DNA of 64,000 nucleotides from Cymbomonas tetramitiformis (GCA_001247695.2 LGRX02012774.1:1-64000); one strand, 5' to 3'; positions 50,354 through 60,023 are shown, counted from the first letter of the stretch. Translations and numbers: made by a program. The notes: generated from the sequence alone by a model not told the origin.

Positions 50354-51166
50354 CTATTTGCGTTGATTTTTGCGTGCCCTCCTTCGCTTGTACCGACGGT
50401 GCTTTTGCGTTCGTTTTGTGCGTTTTGGGTGTTTTTTGGCTTTCTGCACCTCGGGCTTGATGGATGCTGACGTGCGTAGCTCGTGCACTTGCAGGTTGTG
50501 TCGTTTGGCGATGAACTTGAAAAAATCCGATGCGGTGAACGGTTTTCCATCGCGGGCGACATCGTTCACGTACTGTGCCAGACGATCGCCACGTTCCGGC
50601 ACGCCGCGCAGCCGGTTGCGCGGCAGGGCGTACACCTCCGAATCGTCGATCGTCGAGTACACGACGGTCACAGCCCCGGCAGCTGCGATAGCCGTGGCGA
50701 CGCGCGCAATCTTTTCGCGGTCGGCGATGCATGTCCGGCAGCTGATGAAAAATGCGTGCCTAACCGACGATCCGTCGTTTGCCGTGCGCGAGTTGCGCAA
50801 CAGCGTCGCCGCGCGTCGTTGCGAATCGATGCTGTAGAGATACGCCAGTGCTTGCGTTTCCGTATGGCCGGTCTTCATCAACAGCCGAGTGGCGTTCAAA
50901 TGACGTGCAACCGAACGACGGGTCGCCGTTGCGCTTTGTCGATCGTACGACGCGTTTGTCGCTCCCCACGCGTGCGCGACGCCACGATGCACCGTAACGT
51001 CGGTACCTAAAAAACATTTCCTGGCGGTTTCCTTGTAATTTTTTAAATCCTTTTCTTGACAGTTGTACAACGCTACGTCCACGCCACGGCCGTGCGAGTA
51101 CGTGTTTGCGTTTGTGAAGGTGCCATATCCGCAGACGGTGACCAAAAACAGGACGACGGGTTGCAT
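50354..51166 (-). CDS. Unknown secreted protein with basic tail, 270 aa
   Basis: A 270-residue protein with an N-terminal signal peptide (residues 1-20) and four or five scattered Cys (for example FISCRTCIA), consistent with a secreted or lumenal fold. The last 35 residues are almost purely Lys and Arg, suggesting binding to nucleic acid or acidic polysaccharide. A TATAAATA on the minus strand (51217-51210) lies about 45 bases before ATG 51166. No family is recognised. Confidence 0.7.
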   Translation of the reverse strand: MQPVVLFLVTVCGYGTFTNANTYSHGRGVDVALYNCQEKDLKNYKETARKCFLGTDVTVHRGVAHAWGATNASYDRQSATATRRSVARHLNATRLLMKTGHTETQALAYLYSIDSQRRAATLLRNSRTANDGSSVRHAFFISCRTCIADREKIARVATAIAAAGAVTVVYSTIDDSEVYALPRNRLRGVPERGDRLAQYVNDVARDGKPFTASDFFKFIAKRHNLQVHELRTSASIKPEVQKAKKHPKRTKRTQKHRRYKRRRARKNQRK

Positions 51167-51629
51167 GCTCGGCGACGTGCTGCGTTGCTTATACGAGCGT
51201 GGTCGTGTATATTTATACCAAACGATTTACGTTCGTATCTCGCAAATCCGTTCACAGCAGCAAAATGCATAGGCGCGCAAACCCGCGCGTCGACAAACGA
51301 TTGCGCGGTTTCACAACGTCGACCCGTCGTGTCGATACCACGCCACGCAGCGTGCCTGCGCGACGTCCGGAATAACGTGATAAGGCGCAGGTGACCAGAT
51401 CACGCATGCCCCCGATCGACATGGTGCTCGCTTATCGATGCGTGTTTTGGGTATGTATAATAAAATTACGGCGATATTGTTTTCTGATAGCTATCACGAG
51501 TGCGACGGTTTGCACGCAGCACGCTTGGGCGTTGGTGGCAGACGATCGATACCAAGTAAAGAACGTGCGCCCATGCAAACATTGTCATCACAGCGATAGA
51601 CGAACATACACGACACGCAGCACGTAAGC
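51167..51629. other. Divergent intergenic region, about 460 bases
   Basis: Carries promoters of both flanking genes. A 73-codon frame (51406-51627) begins with a hydrophobic signal-like segment and could be a small secreted peptide, but its composition is not convincing and it abuts the next start. Confidence 0.35.
51210..51217 (-). promoter_or_regulatory. TATA box of 51166 gene
   Basis: TATAAATA on the minus strand, about 45 bases before the ATG. Confidence 0.6.
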
Positions 51630-52655
51630 ATGTGGTCCAAGGGCGCGCGTACGATCATTCAATTGGGTAAACGACACTCGCACGAGCGCGACACCTACAC
51701 GGCCAGCGTGGTACCGGAAAGCGCGATACTAGGATGTTTGCTGTACGTCCGCCTCATTTTGGAGAACAACATCCGTGTCGCAAACGGCTGCTACGATTTT
51801 TACGGTGCGATATACAAAACGCGCATGCAACACGCGGTGCAATGTGTAACCACGCTCGTGACCGACCGCACGCTCCGTTCCTCGGAACAGCTTGAAATCG
51901 GGGGATTATGTACGATGGGATATACCGGTATGTACGATCGGATGGATCGATGCGTTAGGTGTTTGTATGTACGGCTACCGCGGTTTAAAGCAACGGTGGA
52001 CGCCTATATCGCCGAAGTACAACCAGAACACCAAGGTCACGTGTTTACGCCGCGTAATGTTGTGACATGCCACAACGTGCTGAACGGCCAGTTCCGATGC
52101 TGCATGGAACACGCGCAACGTATACTGATCGATGACGGTTATTTAACGTTGCGGCAGGTGCCGTACCCTTTACACGCGACTGTGGGTTTGCTTCCGGAAC
52201 CTCGAGTTCGAGAGTTGATTATGCAATTTACGCTCGTAAGCATGTTTACCATGCATCGCTTCGACGCCGACACCGTCATCGATATTACCGCGACATTGCG
52301 TTATTTTTGCGTCGAACTCCTTAACGCGTTCGGCGTTGCCTTTGACGCCTTCCCCGGCGAGCACGAGGTTACAGACCTTAAACGTTACATCATCGCCACC
52401 GTCCGAGTGGATGCGTTTTGGGATGAACCCGAGTTGTTTATGAGGAACCACGACGATAGACACGGCGCGATCATGCTCGACGATGATTACCTCAAAAAGG
52501 TTATCGTGCACGCGTTCGATAAAGTGTACGGTACCCTGTGCACGCTCGACGTCATCGCGAGATGCGAGCAACGTGTGATCAAGGACCTGTCGCTGGATGG
52601 CTCCCATACAAAATATAAACCTATCATAGTGATGCCGTCGTGTAACTCGGTTTAG
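51630..52655 (+). CDS. Unknown protein, 341 aa
   Basis: A 341-residue protein starting at ATG 51630. It is mostly helical with about ten Cys, several clustered (MDRCVRC, FRCCMEH), which might bind zinc, but the spacing fits no finger I know. No signal peptide or membrane segment. A TATAATAAAA stretch at about 51456-51465 lies 170 bases upstream. Function unknown. Confidence 0.7.
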   Translation: MWSKGARTIIQLGKRHSHERDTYTASVVPESAILGCLLYVRLILENNIRVANGCYDFYGAIYKTRMQHAVQCVTTLVTDRTLRSSEQLEIGGLCTMGYTGMYDRMDRCVRCLYVRLPRFKATVDAYIAEVQPEHQGHVFTPRNVVTCHNVLNGQFRCCMEHAQRILIDDGYLTLRQVPYPLHATVGLLPEPRVRELIMQFTLVSMFTMHRFDADTVIDITATLRYFCVELLNAFGVAFDAFPGEHEVTDLKRYIIATVRVDAFWDEPELFMRNHDDRHGAIMLDDDYLKKVIVHAFDKVYGTLCTLDVIARCEQRVIKDLSLDGSHTKYKPIIVMPSCNSV

Positions 52656-53005
52656 TTTTTTATCGCGTGCTCAACGCGCATGGTTGTACTACCACGCGTG
52701 TCACGCGCGTGCGACCGGTCGCGCTATCATCCCTTACTCTTACCTAAAACTCTCCGTCCTTGTATTTTTTTCTGTTTTGCTCGGGCTCCACCTCAAGAAG
52801 GTCATGGCGTCGACATACACCCTTTCAACGGCTTATCTTTACCCGCAAAACGAGTATACGCGATGTTACAGCGTCCGACTTTGCCTTTGCGAGTTTCATT
52901 ATTAGACAGTGCGGAGCCCATAAATGCAGAACCCTTTCGATAAAATTAATGCGTGGTATATATGTGCACAATTATGCGTTATATGCACACGGGCGTTCTA
53001 CAAGC
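52656..53005. other. Leader of the GH20 gene, 350 bases
   Basis: The frame is open upstream of ATG 53006 but only without an ATG, and a TATATAT at 52957-52963 lies about 45 bases before that start. Two other short frames here (from 52680 and 52684) have weak composition and are not called. Confidence 0.45.
52957..52963 (+). promoter_or_regulatory. TATA-like element of GH20 gene
   Basis: TATATAT about 45 bases upstream of ATG 53006. Confidence 0.5.
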
Positions 53006-54757
53006 ATGGTACGTCGCTGTCGTTCGCCTACCCTCCAATTTCTTACGCTCAACGCCATTTTCTCGCTACTTTACCTGTTTATCGCATCTCGTACTCGCGT
53101 AAGTCACGAAGCAAATCCTCTGAACGCATTGCAGAACGCCTCGATTATTCGCGTAATCCACAAATCGATTTCTTTAAACAAATCGCAGGGTGTCTCGACC
53201 GACTACAGCAAACTGGTATGCGATGGCGCGGCACAACGTTCGAGCAGTTTATCGCACGTGGAAGCGGTCGAGAGACTGTCGTGGCCTCTTCCGCGATTCT
53301 CCGCGTATTCTGATTCGGGAAAGCGCAACACCACGTGTATCCTGGACAGAAACGCGACTCTTGGTGCGGTACACTTCTTGTCTACGAGCGTCGAGATGCG
53401 CGCATCGGACGCGTTATCAGTGTGGGTTTACATCGCAGAACAAGACGTGGATTCTTCGGCCAGTGTGCACGTGACCTTGGAGAAAGCCGCTTACGCTCAC
53501 GCCTTTGCGCACTGCATGATTGTGGATCCGTGCATGGCGAGCGTGACAATAAGGGCCTCCGATCGCACGAGCTTTGTGCACGCGCTACAAACATTGGCGC
53601 GTATCCTCTCTTCACATTCGTCTCTCGCTGCGGGAGATCAACGCGCCTTTGTCGTATACGATTATCCGGAATGGCCGCACCGTGGTTTGATGATGGACGT
53701 GGCCCGCAATAACTTTAGCAGCGCTTTTATAGTACGAACGGTACAGGTTTTATCCTACCTGAAAATGTCGACTCTTCATCTTCATGCGACAGACGACAGG
53801 GCCTTCTCCTTTTTCATTCCCGGCTTACGCCTGCAAAACTCGAACACACTTGATCTGCCCCGAATTCGACAGGAGTGCACTTTTTGGGGTATCGAGCTTG
53901 AGTTGGAACTTGACATGCCCGGTCACGCATACAGCTGGGGTTTTCGCCATATCGCGCGTTGCCCAAAAAGAATTAAGCGCCGCGGAGAGCCGTGGGGAGT
54001 GCCGCTGGAATGGAACGCGGACGCCCGCGGTGCGGTGCGAAAAGCAATCCGCTGGATAGCCCGTGAATCTATAAGCACGCCCGGCCTTCCCAGAATGCAC
54101 CTCGGCGGGGATGAGGTGGACATTCCGTGTTGGGAGGAATCTAGCGGACGAAACCATCGAGAGGCCTACGAGCAGTTGCTGCAGCGGACCGTCGCGAATG
54201 AAGGAATGCGAGACGCGGAAGTGGTTCGATGGGATGACGCCTTCTCCGCCTCCGACACCAACAGGTGGTCAAAGTACGTGGCGCAAGTGTGGACCTCGAA
54301 TAAGGATGAACCTCACTACAAAGGGCGCGATATCGTAGTCTCTTGGGGTTGGTATTTAAACCAGTGTGCACAAGATTGTAGATCTTGGATGGACTGCTAC
54401 CAGAACGACATCGGCTCTTCGTATCCCGGTAGCAATATCATTGGTGGCGAGGCTTGCGCCTGGGAACTGGGTGAGAACGATTACAAGACACGCGTGTGGG
54501 GACGTCTTCTCGCCGTATCCGAACGATTGTGGACCAACCCCTCGACGACGCGGTGCGATGAGGTATTCTTGCGGGACCGTTGGTTGCGCAACTTGCGTGC
54601 GATGAACGATTTGTTTTCTTTAAAAATTGACATGCAACGAGTCGCCACGGTCTGGGAAGACGCCGAGAGCCGCGAATGCGCAAAAAATCGGCCCTGCAAT
54701 CGTTCGGTCATAAGTTGTTACGTGCAGCGACAGAGCAAAAAAGTGATCCACGTGTGA
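53006..54757 (+). CDS. Secreted beta-N-acetylhexosaminidase, GH20
   Basis: A 583-residue protein with an N-terminal hydrophobic signal (residues 8-27). It shows the GH20 order: an N-terminal alpha/beta domain; the catalytic barrel opening PEWPHRGLMMDVARN; LHLHATDD; LELDMPGHAYSWG; and the catalytic pair Asp369-Glu370 in HLGGDEVD, followed by VVSWGWY and GGEACAW. GH20 enzymes remove terminal N-acetylglucosamine or N-acetylgalactosamine from glycans using the substrate acetamido group held by the Asp. In a virus this could trim host surface glycans or chitin-like wall. All key residues are present, so it should be active. The next gene is a transferase-like protein on the same strand. Confidence 0.92.
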   Translation: MVRRCRSPTLQFLTLNAIFSLLYLFIASRTRVSHEANPLNALQNASIIRVIHKSISLNKSQGVSTDYSKLVCDGAAQRSSSLSHVEAVERLSWPLPRFSAYSDSGKRNTTCILDRNATLGAVHFLSTSVEMRASDALSVWVYIAEQDVDSSASVHVTLEKAAYAHAFAHCMIVDPCMASVTIRASDRTSFVHALQTLARILSSHSSLAAGDQRAFVVYDYPEWPHRGLMMDVARNNFSSAFIVRTVQVLSYLKMSTLHLHATDDRAFSFFIPGLRLQNSNTLDLPRIRQECTFWGIELELELDMPGHAYSWGFRHIARCPKRIKRRGEPWGVPLEWNADARGAVRKAIRWIARESISTPGLPRMHLGGDEVDIPCWEESSGRNHREAYEQLLQRTVANEGMRDAEVVRWDDAFSASDTNRWSKYVAQVWTSNKDEPHYKGRDIVVSWGWYLNQCAQDCRSWMDCYQNDIGSSYPGSNIIGGEACAWELGENDYKTRVWGRLLAVSERLWTNPSTTRCDEVFLRDRWLRNLRAMNDLFSLKIDMQRVATVWEDAESRECAKNRPCNRSVISCYVQRQSKKVIHV

Positions 54758-54983
54758 CACGTTTTATATGCGAGTTGGGTTGTTCGGCTGACTTTTCTCC
54801 TGCCAGTGACTTCCGTTATTGATCGATGCAATTATGTCCATAAACGGGTATCGCATTGGGTCTCACTTTTTCAGATTCCTGTTGTATAAACAGGTTTTCT
54901 GTGCGACACGTGGTGATAAGAAATATAACGAACGCCCATCGGCATGCGCGTACGAGGCACGGTGGATCACCTAAACCCCAAGG
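54758..54983. other. Spacer carrying one copy of a flanking repeat
   Basis: Contains 27 bases at 54901-54927 that match 56179-56205 at 24 positions. The two copies flank the gene at 54984-56012. Confidence 0.6.
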
Positions 54984-56012
54984 ATGCGCCGTAAATTTGT
55001 ATTTTTGTGTAGCGCGTTGACATACCAGTTGGTGTTTGAATGTGTTCATACGCATTCGTACTCTTTGCTCGACAGTTTTTTTGGCACCAAGCCTCGTGCA
55101 TCGAGGCACGACAATTTTGGTACACTCGCAAAGACCCTACCTGGCGTGACGAAGCAGACATCGTCGCCTCTAAAAGTGGCGGTCGTGCAAAGCGGGCTTT
55201 ACGAAACCTGGATATGGGAGCAGGTCACGTCGCTCGCGCGTTGGAACCCTGCGCACCACTTTGACTACTACGGCCGTTTGCAGAACACGAGCAGCATGGC
55301 ACCTCGGTTCGTGGAAGGCGTGGCGCGTAGAACTCTCGGCGACGCCGTAGAATCGTTTGAACGTCACGTCGCGGGCCTGCCTAACATGCGGATACAGCAC
55401 CTGGCTCTGGTACCGGGATGGATACCGCCGGTGCGCACAAACCCAAATGTTGCATTGAATTTGAATTTTTTAAATATGGCGTCGATGCTGCATAGCGCGT
55501 ACGAAGCGGTCATGCGCGTAAACTTGACGGAAAGATACGACATCATGCTGCGTATACGCGAAGATGCCGCGTGGTATTACCCGCTCGTGTTGGACATGCT
55601 GCCCAGAAATGTGCTGGCGCTCAAGTCGTGCAACCACTGGGGTGGTTACAACGACAAAGCCTGGATTGGGCCTTTCGACGCAACGTATGGCATCATGATC
55701 AGATATTACGCGGCCATGTGGGATGCGAACGTAACCACGGAAAACACGGAGGGTTTGCTGAAACACGTCGTCGACGCGCTTGAAGTGCCCGTTTACGCGA
55801 GGACGGCGACGTTCGACCAACGAACCGGTGTCATGTCGCGGTTTGGATTGACTCTGAGCGACGCGCGACGGTCCTCGGATGGGTCCATCTGCTTCACGCA
55901 ATCTTACTGGAAGGGCAACCGTGGCGAGCTTGGGTGCGGCGAGCGTCTAGCGCGCACCGTCTTCGCGGTACCCATCCGCACGTGCATCGCGCGGATCCCT
56001 AAGCGGTCGTAA
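54984..56012 (+). CDS. Secreted glycosyltransferase-like protein, 342 aa
   Basis: A 342-residue protein with a signal peptide (residues 1-22). After PLKVAVVQSG, which looks like the first strand of a Rossmann-type transferase, come a helical region and R-x-R-x-D (MLRIREDAAW), then NDKAWIGPFDA. I associate this layout with algal and plant proteins of the DUF7796 group and similar transferases, where R-x-R-x-D lies near the sugar-nucleotide site. Enzyme activity is inferred. The gene follows the GH20 hexosaminidase by 226 bases, suggesting a pair of glycan-modifying genes. The decayed gene at 40169-40854 has the same layout. Confidence 0.65.
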   Translation: MRRKFVFLCSALTYQLVFECVHTHSYSLLDSFFGTKPRASRHDNFGTLAKTLPGVTKQTSSPLKVAVVQSGLYETWIWEQVTSLARWNPAHHFDYYGRLQNTSSMAPRFVEGVARRTLGDAVESFERHVAGLPNMRIQHLALVPGWIPPVRTNPNVALNLNFLNMASMLHSAYEAVMRVNLTERYDIMLRIREDAAWYYPLVLDMLPRNVLALKSCNHWGGYNDKAWIGPFDATYGIMIRYYAAMWDANVTTENTEGLLKHVVDALEVPVYARTATFDQRTGVMSRFGLTLSDARRSSDGSICFTQSYWKGNRGELGCGERLARTVFAVPIRTCIARIPKRS

Positions 56013-56378
56013 TCTCGCCGTAGGCGCAATCCAAAAAATAACAACCGAAAACAGATCCCTCAAAATCTATGGTAAAAGCTATCACGTCCATTGCGATTTT
56101 GCGTGTCACTCACGTGCGACTGGTGGCGGTGGCACTCCTCGCTCTCACCTAACATGTTCCGTAATTGTAACCTGATTAGTGCGACGCGTGGTGATGAGAA
56201 ATCTATCGACAGGATAAGGTATATGGTGAGATGAATCATCGGCCGATGATTGACCTATCGCGCGGTGTTATCCTACGTGGCGTCGCAACAATCTGCACGT
56301 TGTAACGGCCGAACAAAACTCCGCTATAAAACGTCCCCTGCCCTTATTTTAAATCCATTTTTTGATTTTATTGTCAAC
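56013..56378. other. Intergenic region, about 365 bases
   Basis: Contains the second copy of the 27-base flanking repeat (56179-56205) and a TATAAAA at 56325-56331 for the next gene. No gene seen. Confidence 0.5.
56325..56331 (+). promoter_or_regulatory. TATA box of 56379 gene
   Basis: TATAAAA about 50 bases upstream of ATG 56379. Confidence 0.55.
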
Positions 56379-57215
56379 ATGCCACCCTCACCCATCGACG
56401 CCGTTAGCCTTTTGGGTTGTAAACGCGTGGTCCGCCCGAACGACGCGAATGACGAAATCATACAAATTCTTACGGTCGACGCCCCGGTCTATCTGCACGT
56501 CGCCGTGTTCGCGGGCACCGACGCCGTCGCGTCGCTTCATGAATTGCTCCGTTACTCGAAGAACAACACGGACGATGTGTGCCTGTCGGTTTTTCGCGGC
56601 ATACTACCATGCACGAACAGTTTGGCATCGCGGCTGCGGAATCTTATCGACTCGAGGTTTGCGGAAATTCGCGAAGCCCGATGCGATTCGGTTTTGGTCG
56701 AACGTTTGTGCGAGGATACCGGTTACGCTCTGCTCAATTTCGTGTTCGCCGGCTACCGCACTAACAGTGAGCATCGTTATCTGCTATGTTACCTTTTGAG
56801 TCAGTACGAGGAGACGTGCTACACCGCGCACACCGTGTATTTCGGTTGGTTGCAACTAGCAGCCGAACTGGTCGACGAGCGCGCGGACATTACGTACGCG
56901 ACCTTCACCGACGTACTTTGCGAAACGAACGCGCAAAACAACGATACGCTCGCGCAGCACGCGATCTGGTATCGCGTGATGGACATGTTTTTTAGAAACA
57001 AAGTGCTGTACAAACGTCCACTGTGGCCGGACGGGCTGCCGGATGGTTTGAATTTCGATTGCGCGAGGTACTTCACCGAAGCACGCCCATTTGTCAAAAT
57101 GGCGGCGACACACGAACGAAATCGCTCGTGTATTGCACGACTGGTCGCGTGGGATAACGGGTCTGGCCAATTTAACACAAATCAAATCGTGGACCTGACC
57201 GACGACTCCGATTAG
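56379..57215 (+). CDS. Unknown protein ending in SUMO-interaction motif, 278 aa
   Basis: A 278-residue helical protein from ATG 56379. Its last nine residues are IVDLTDDSD, a textbook SUMO-interaction motif: three hydrophobic positions followed by acidic and Ser residues. This suggests the protein docks on SUMO or on SUMO-rich nuclear bodies, or targets sumoylated proteins. The body of the protein is not recognised. The TATAAAA at 56325-56331 supports the start; the longer frame from 56250 lies over that box. The motif is short, so the role is inference even though the match is excellent. Confidence 0.72.
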   Translation: MPPSPIDAVSLLGCKRVVRPNDANDEIIQILTVDAPVYLHVAVFAGTDAVASLHELLRYSKNNTDDVCLSVFRGILPCTNSLASRLRNLIDSRFAEIREARCDSVLVERLCEDTGYALLNFVFAGYRTNSEHRYLLCYLLSQYEETCYTAHTVYFGWLQLAAELVDERADITYATFTDVLCETNAQNNDTLAQHAIWYRVMDMFFRNKVLYKRPLWPDGLPDGLNFDCARYFTEARPFVKMAATHERNRSCIARLVAWDNGSGQFNTNQIVDLTDDSD

Positions 57216-57653
57216 TAGACAGTCGTATAGCAAAGGACCCACCGCTGTGATCGCGCCGCAGGCGTTCACGTCACTAGACTGTAACTCCTATTTTATTTGT
57301 ATTCATCTCCAAATTTTAGAAGCGCTAAACAATGGGCGAGCGCTTCAAGACCTTTTTGTACTGTCGCGCCACGATGCCCCATCGACGGGGTCATTCGATA
57401 CGCGCGCACGTTAGCACGAACTCATTACCGAACTGACGTTGCTAGTACTTCCGATCGACGTATATTCTGCGACGATGACGTGCTGAAACGATCGTGGCAG
57501 CACGAGCTGTTTGTTCCAACACCGGGCTTGTGAGAAAATTTAAAAGGTATAAAAACTTAAGGGAGTCCGCACCGTCGCGCGCGCCCACGGTTCAAAAATT
57601 GCAACGCCCTGAAAACGCGTTGGTTTTGAATACCGATCGGCATCAACAAAATC
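57216..57653. other. Intergenic region, about 440 bases
   Basis: Ends with a TATAAAAA at 57548-57555 about 100 bases before the MYND gene. Short frames (57297-57533, 57494-57676) look noncoding. Confidence 0.5.
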
Positions 57654-58478
57654 ATGCCAGCGACGGACACGGATAATATATTGCAATGGTGGTGCTGTCT
57701 TTCGGCAAGGCTTTACAGCTGCTGGGACGCGGTGCTGGACCAAGACACCGCGATTGTACGTCGAAGATCTTTGGACGTGTATCGCGTGTTTTTTTTGGAC
57801 GCCAACCTGCAGTCCATCGACCTTCAAACACCGATGCGCCAATGGTGCAAACTCCTTGCGGAGCTTGCGATGTGTCGCGCGTCGATCGAGTACGGAAGTG
57901 CCGACGATGCGCACGATTTGGAGTCTCTGATGGCATGTCACGAGCCCATAATGCGCATCTGCGAGTTGCACCGTTGGGAGTGTGACCGGAATTCGCCGAT
58001 CGATCGCAGCATGCACCAGACGTGGAACGATGCGAACCGATTGTATCAAATAGCGAACGTTGTACGCTCGTGCAACGTGGTCCACAAACGCGCCGCGCAG
58101 CTGATAAACGCTTTTGATACGGATGGGAACCGTCTGAACATGGTCATAAGCGGCACGGTCCGAGTGGATCCTGAAGTGTGCGCATTTTTTGGTCTGGACG
58201 ACACGAGACCCATGAACGTCGCTGTACGCTGGCGACGTAACAAAAACGGAGTTGCCCTCGGTCTGCAACACGACCGTGTTTGCTGCGTGCATTGCGGACG
58301 CGCGGCCGCGGGAGATGTCCAATTGAAACTGTGCGGCGTTTGCAGAACGGTGGCTTATTGCGACCGCGCGTGCCAAGTACGAGACTGGAACAGGCACCGC
58401 GAGTACTGCGTCAGCGTGCGCGCGCATGTAAACGAAGATATGTACGCCGGCGAAACTGTGCGAGCGCATAATTTATAG
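57654..58478 (+). CDS. MYND zinc-finger protein, 274 aa
   Basis: A 274-residue protein. Residues about 211-251 form a MYND finger: C-x2-C, then C-x2-C (LCGVC), Y-C-x3-C, and a final H-x3-C. MYND fingers bind short proline-rich peptides and recruit regulators. The first 200 residues are helical and unrecognised; no SET or other catalytic domain is visible. It may act as an adaptor that binds host or viral proline-rich proteins. The start at ATG 57654 is the first in frame after the TATA-like element. Confidence 0.8.
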   Translation: MPATDTDNILQWWCCLSARLYSCWDAVLDQDTAIVRRRSLDVYRVFFLDANLQSIDLQTPMRQWCKLLAELAMCRASIEYGSADDAHDLESLMACHEPIMRICELHRWECDRNSPIDRSMHQTWNDANRLYQIANVVRSCNVVHKRAAQLINAFDTDGNRLNMVISGTVRVDPEVCAFFGLDDTRPMNVAVRWRRNKNGVALGLQHDRVCCVHCGRAAAGDVQLKLCGVCRTVAYCDRACQVRDWNRHREYCVSVRAHVNEDMYAGETVRAHNL

Positions 58479-58483
58479 GACGT

Positions 58484-58513
58484 AGCTTGTAATATATTTA
58501 ATATATGTAAGCT
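58484..58513. terminator. Palindrome between convergent genes
   Basis: AGCTT...ATATATT/AATATAT...AAGCT forms an interrupted 12-bp stem between the stops of the MYND gene and the next minus-strand gene. Probable 3'-end signal. Confidence 0.45.
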
Positions 58514-58553
58514 TATCACGAATGCAACTGCAAGACGCCTTAACGATCGTCGC

Positions 58554-60023
58554 TCAGGGCGAGGGTGGAGTTGACGGCGGCGGTTTAGGCGGTGGGGGCG
58601 TCAGTCCGTCCTTTCGATAGCACGTCGCGCCCGTAAAATTCTGTACGGCACCGACGGCGGTTATACCATGCGCGTGATACGCGGTACAAGTCGCCGACTC
58701 GTCGGCCTCGAAAACGATGTCGAAAGCGGTGCAGTTGTACCAGGTCGCGCACAAGGTGGCGCATGCCATATCCGTGGCGTACGCGCTATGAACCTTTGTG
58801 GTCAAGCCGCCCGCTGGATTTGCGCATTTGCCGTAACCTATGTACGTGTACCCCGAAAGGCTGCAAAAACACGCACGGTAAGCGTCTTGCATATCGACGC
58901 CGCCGTCGCAGTCGTACGCGTTTTTGCGCACCGTGGAGACGACGCTAACGAAACAACCAACTCGTGTTGGGTGCAGCCAAGGCATACGCCAATGGCTAAC
59001 GTTGGCTTCGCATGTAACAAGTGATGACCCCAACGCGTCGTCGCCTGCGAGTACGCAGTGATCTCGTCCGTCCGAATTAATGCAATTGGCGTGCGTGTTG
59101 AGTTGCTCGTCGTACATCACGTTTTGGGCGAACGCGTTCATGACGGCGCCGTCGGCAAACCTATCGTTCTCCGTCCACATGTCTCGCGCGAGGCACGGTC
59201 GTTTACCCCGCGCGTCGGCCGCGATGCAGGTCTCGGTGCACGTGGCGTGCCTCATCGCAAACCACCCCGGGTGGCTGTGGTAGTTGCCGCGAACGCTCGG
59301 CGGTGGCGGTGGTGGCAGTGGTAAGGGGGGGAGCGGCGGCGGTGGGTTGGGCGATGGTGACTCGGGTGGCATCGGCAGTGGCGGGCGCTCGGGCGGCACG
59401 TAGGGTGGGGGCGGCGGCGGCGGTGACGTGGGGAGCGTCGGTGGCGGACGAGGCGACGGTGGCGGCAGCGGCGGTGGGGCTGGGGGTGACAACGGTGGTG
59501 CGCACGGCGGTGGGGCGGGGGGGGCGTGCGGCGTTTGAGGCGACCACGGCGGAGCGTAACGGTATTCCGTGACGCCGTCGACGTCAATCTGTGTTAAACG
59601 GTAAACACCGTGTTCCTCGAACTCCGGGTACACCAACGCAGCGCCGTCACCGGCCATGCGTGTGGCAATCACGGTGGCCTCGTCAAGACTCGTGTACGAC
59701 GCTTTGACGACCGTCGTCACCGGGTCGGGCTCGACCGACACCACGTGTGCGCCGATGCTGGTTTTGATGACCGGACGCAGGGAGGTGACGTATCGATCGT
59801 ACTGTTGAACGTGCTTGCGCGTGAAGCTCGCGCGAAAGTCCGGGTCGTATTTGTACGCGCCGTAGAAATCGGTGTCGAACACGCACGTCAAGGACACGGC
59901 GTGCACGTCATCGCCGTACGCGTTTTTCGGATCCGACGCGACGAGAAGCATCATCACGACGCTCAGGCACGTCGCACCGAGTACGCACAAAAGAATCCTA
60001 GGCGGGGCGCAGTTTTGCGACAT
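58554..60023 (-). CDS. Membrane-anchored proline-rich surface protein, 489 aa
   Basis: A 489-residue protein with an N-terminal hydrophobic anchor (residues 9-29), a globular domain to about 155, a long proline-rich stalk (about 160-245, PPPSP and PPPPP runs) and a Cys-rich C-terminal half. The final Cys-rich part (GKCANPAGG ... CATLCATWYNCTAFD) has the spacing of a PAN/apple or WSC-like module. A short Pro-rich tail ends the protein. Type II membrane topology with an exposed stalk is likely. It resembles the double lectin protein (45406-50090) in design but has no C-type lectin fold. The (TA)n element at 60053-60068 lies about 30 bases upstream of ATG 60023. Confidence 0.75.
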   Translation of the reverse strand: MSQNCAPPRILLCVLGATCLSVVMMLLVASDPKNAYGDDVHAVSLTCVFDTDFYGAYKYDPDFRASFTRKHVQQYDRYVTSLRPVIKTSIGAHVVSVEPDPVTTVVKASYTSLDEATVIATRMAGDGAALVYPEFEEHGVYRLTQIDVDGVTEYRYAPPWSPQTPHAPPAPPPCAPPLSPPAPPPLPPPSPRPPPTLPTSPPPPPPPYVPPERPPLPMPPESPSPNPPPPLPPLPLPPPPPPSVRGNYHSHPGWFAMRHATCTETCIAADARGKRPCLARDMWTENDRFADGAVMNAFAQNVMYDEQLNTHANCINSDGRDHCVLAGDDALGSSLVTCEANVSHWRMPWLHPTRVGCFVSVVSTVRKNAYDCDGGVDMQDAYRACFCSLSGYTYIGYGKCANPAGGLTTKVHSAYATDMACATLCATWYNCTAFDIVFEADESATCTAYHAHGITAVGAVQNFTGATCYRKDGLTPPPPKPPPSTPPSP

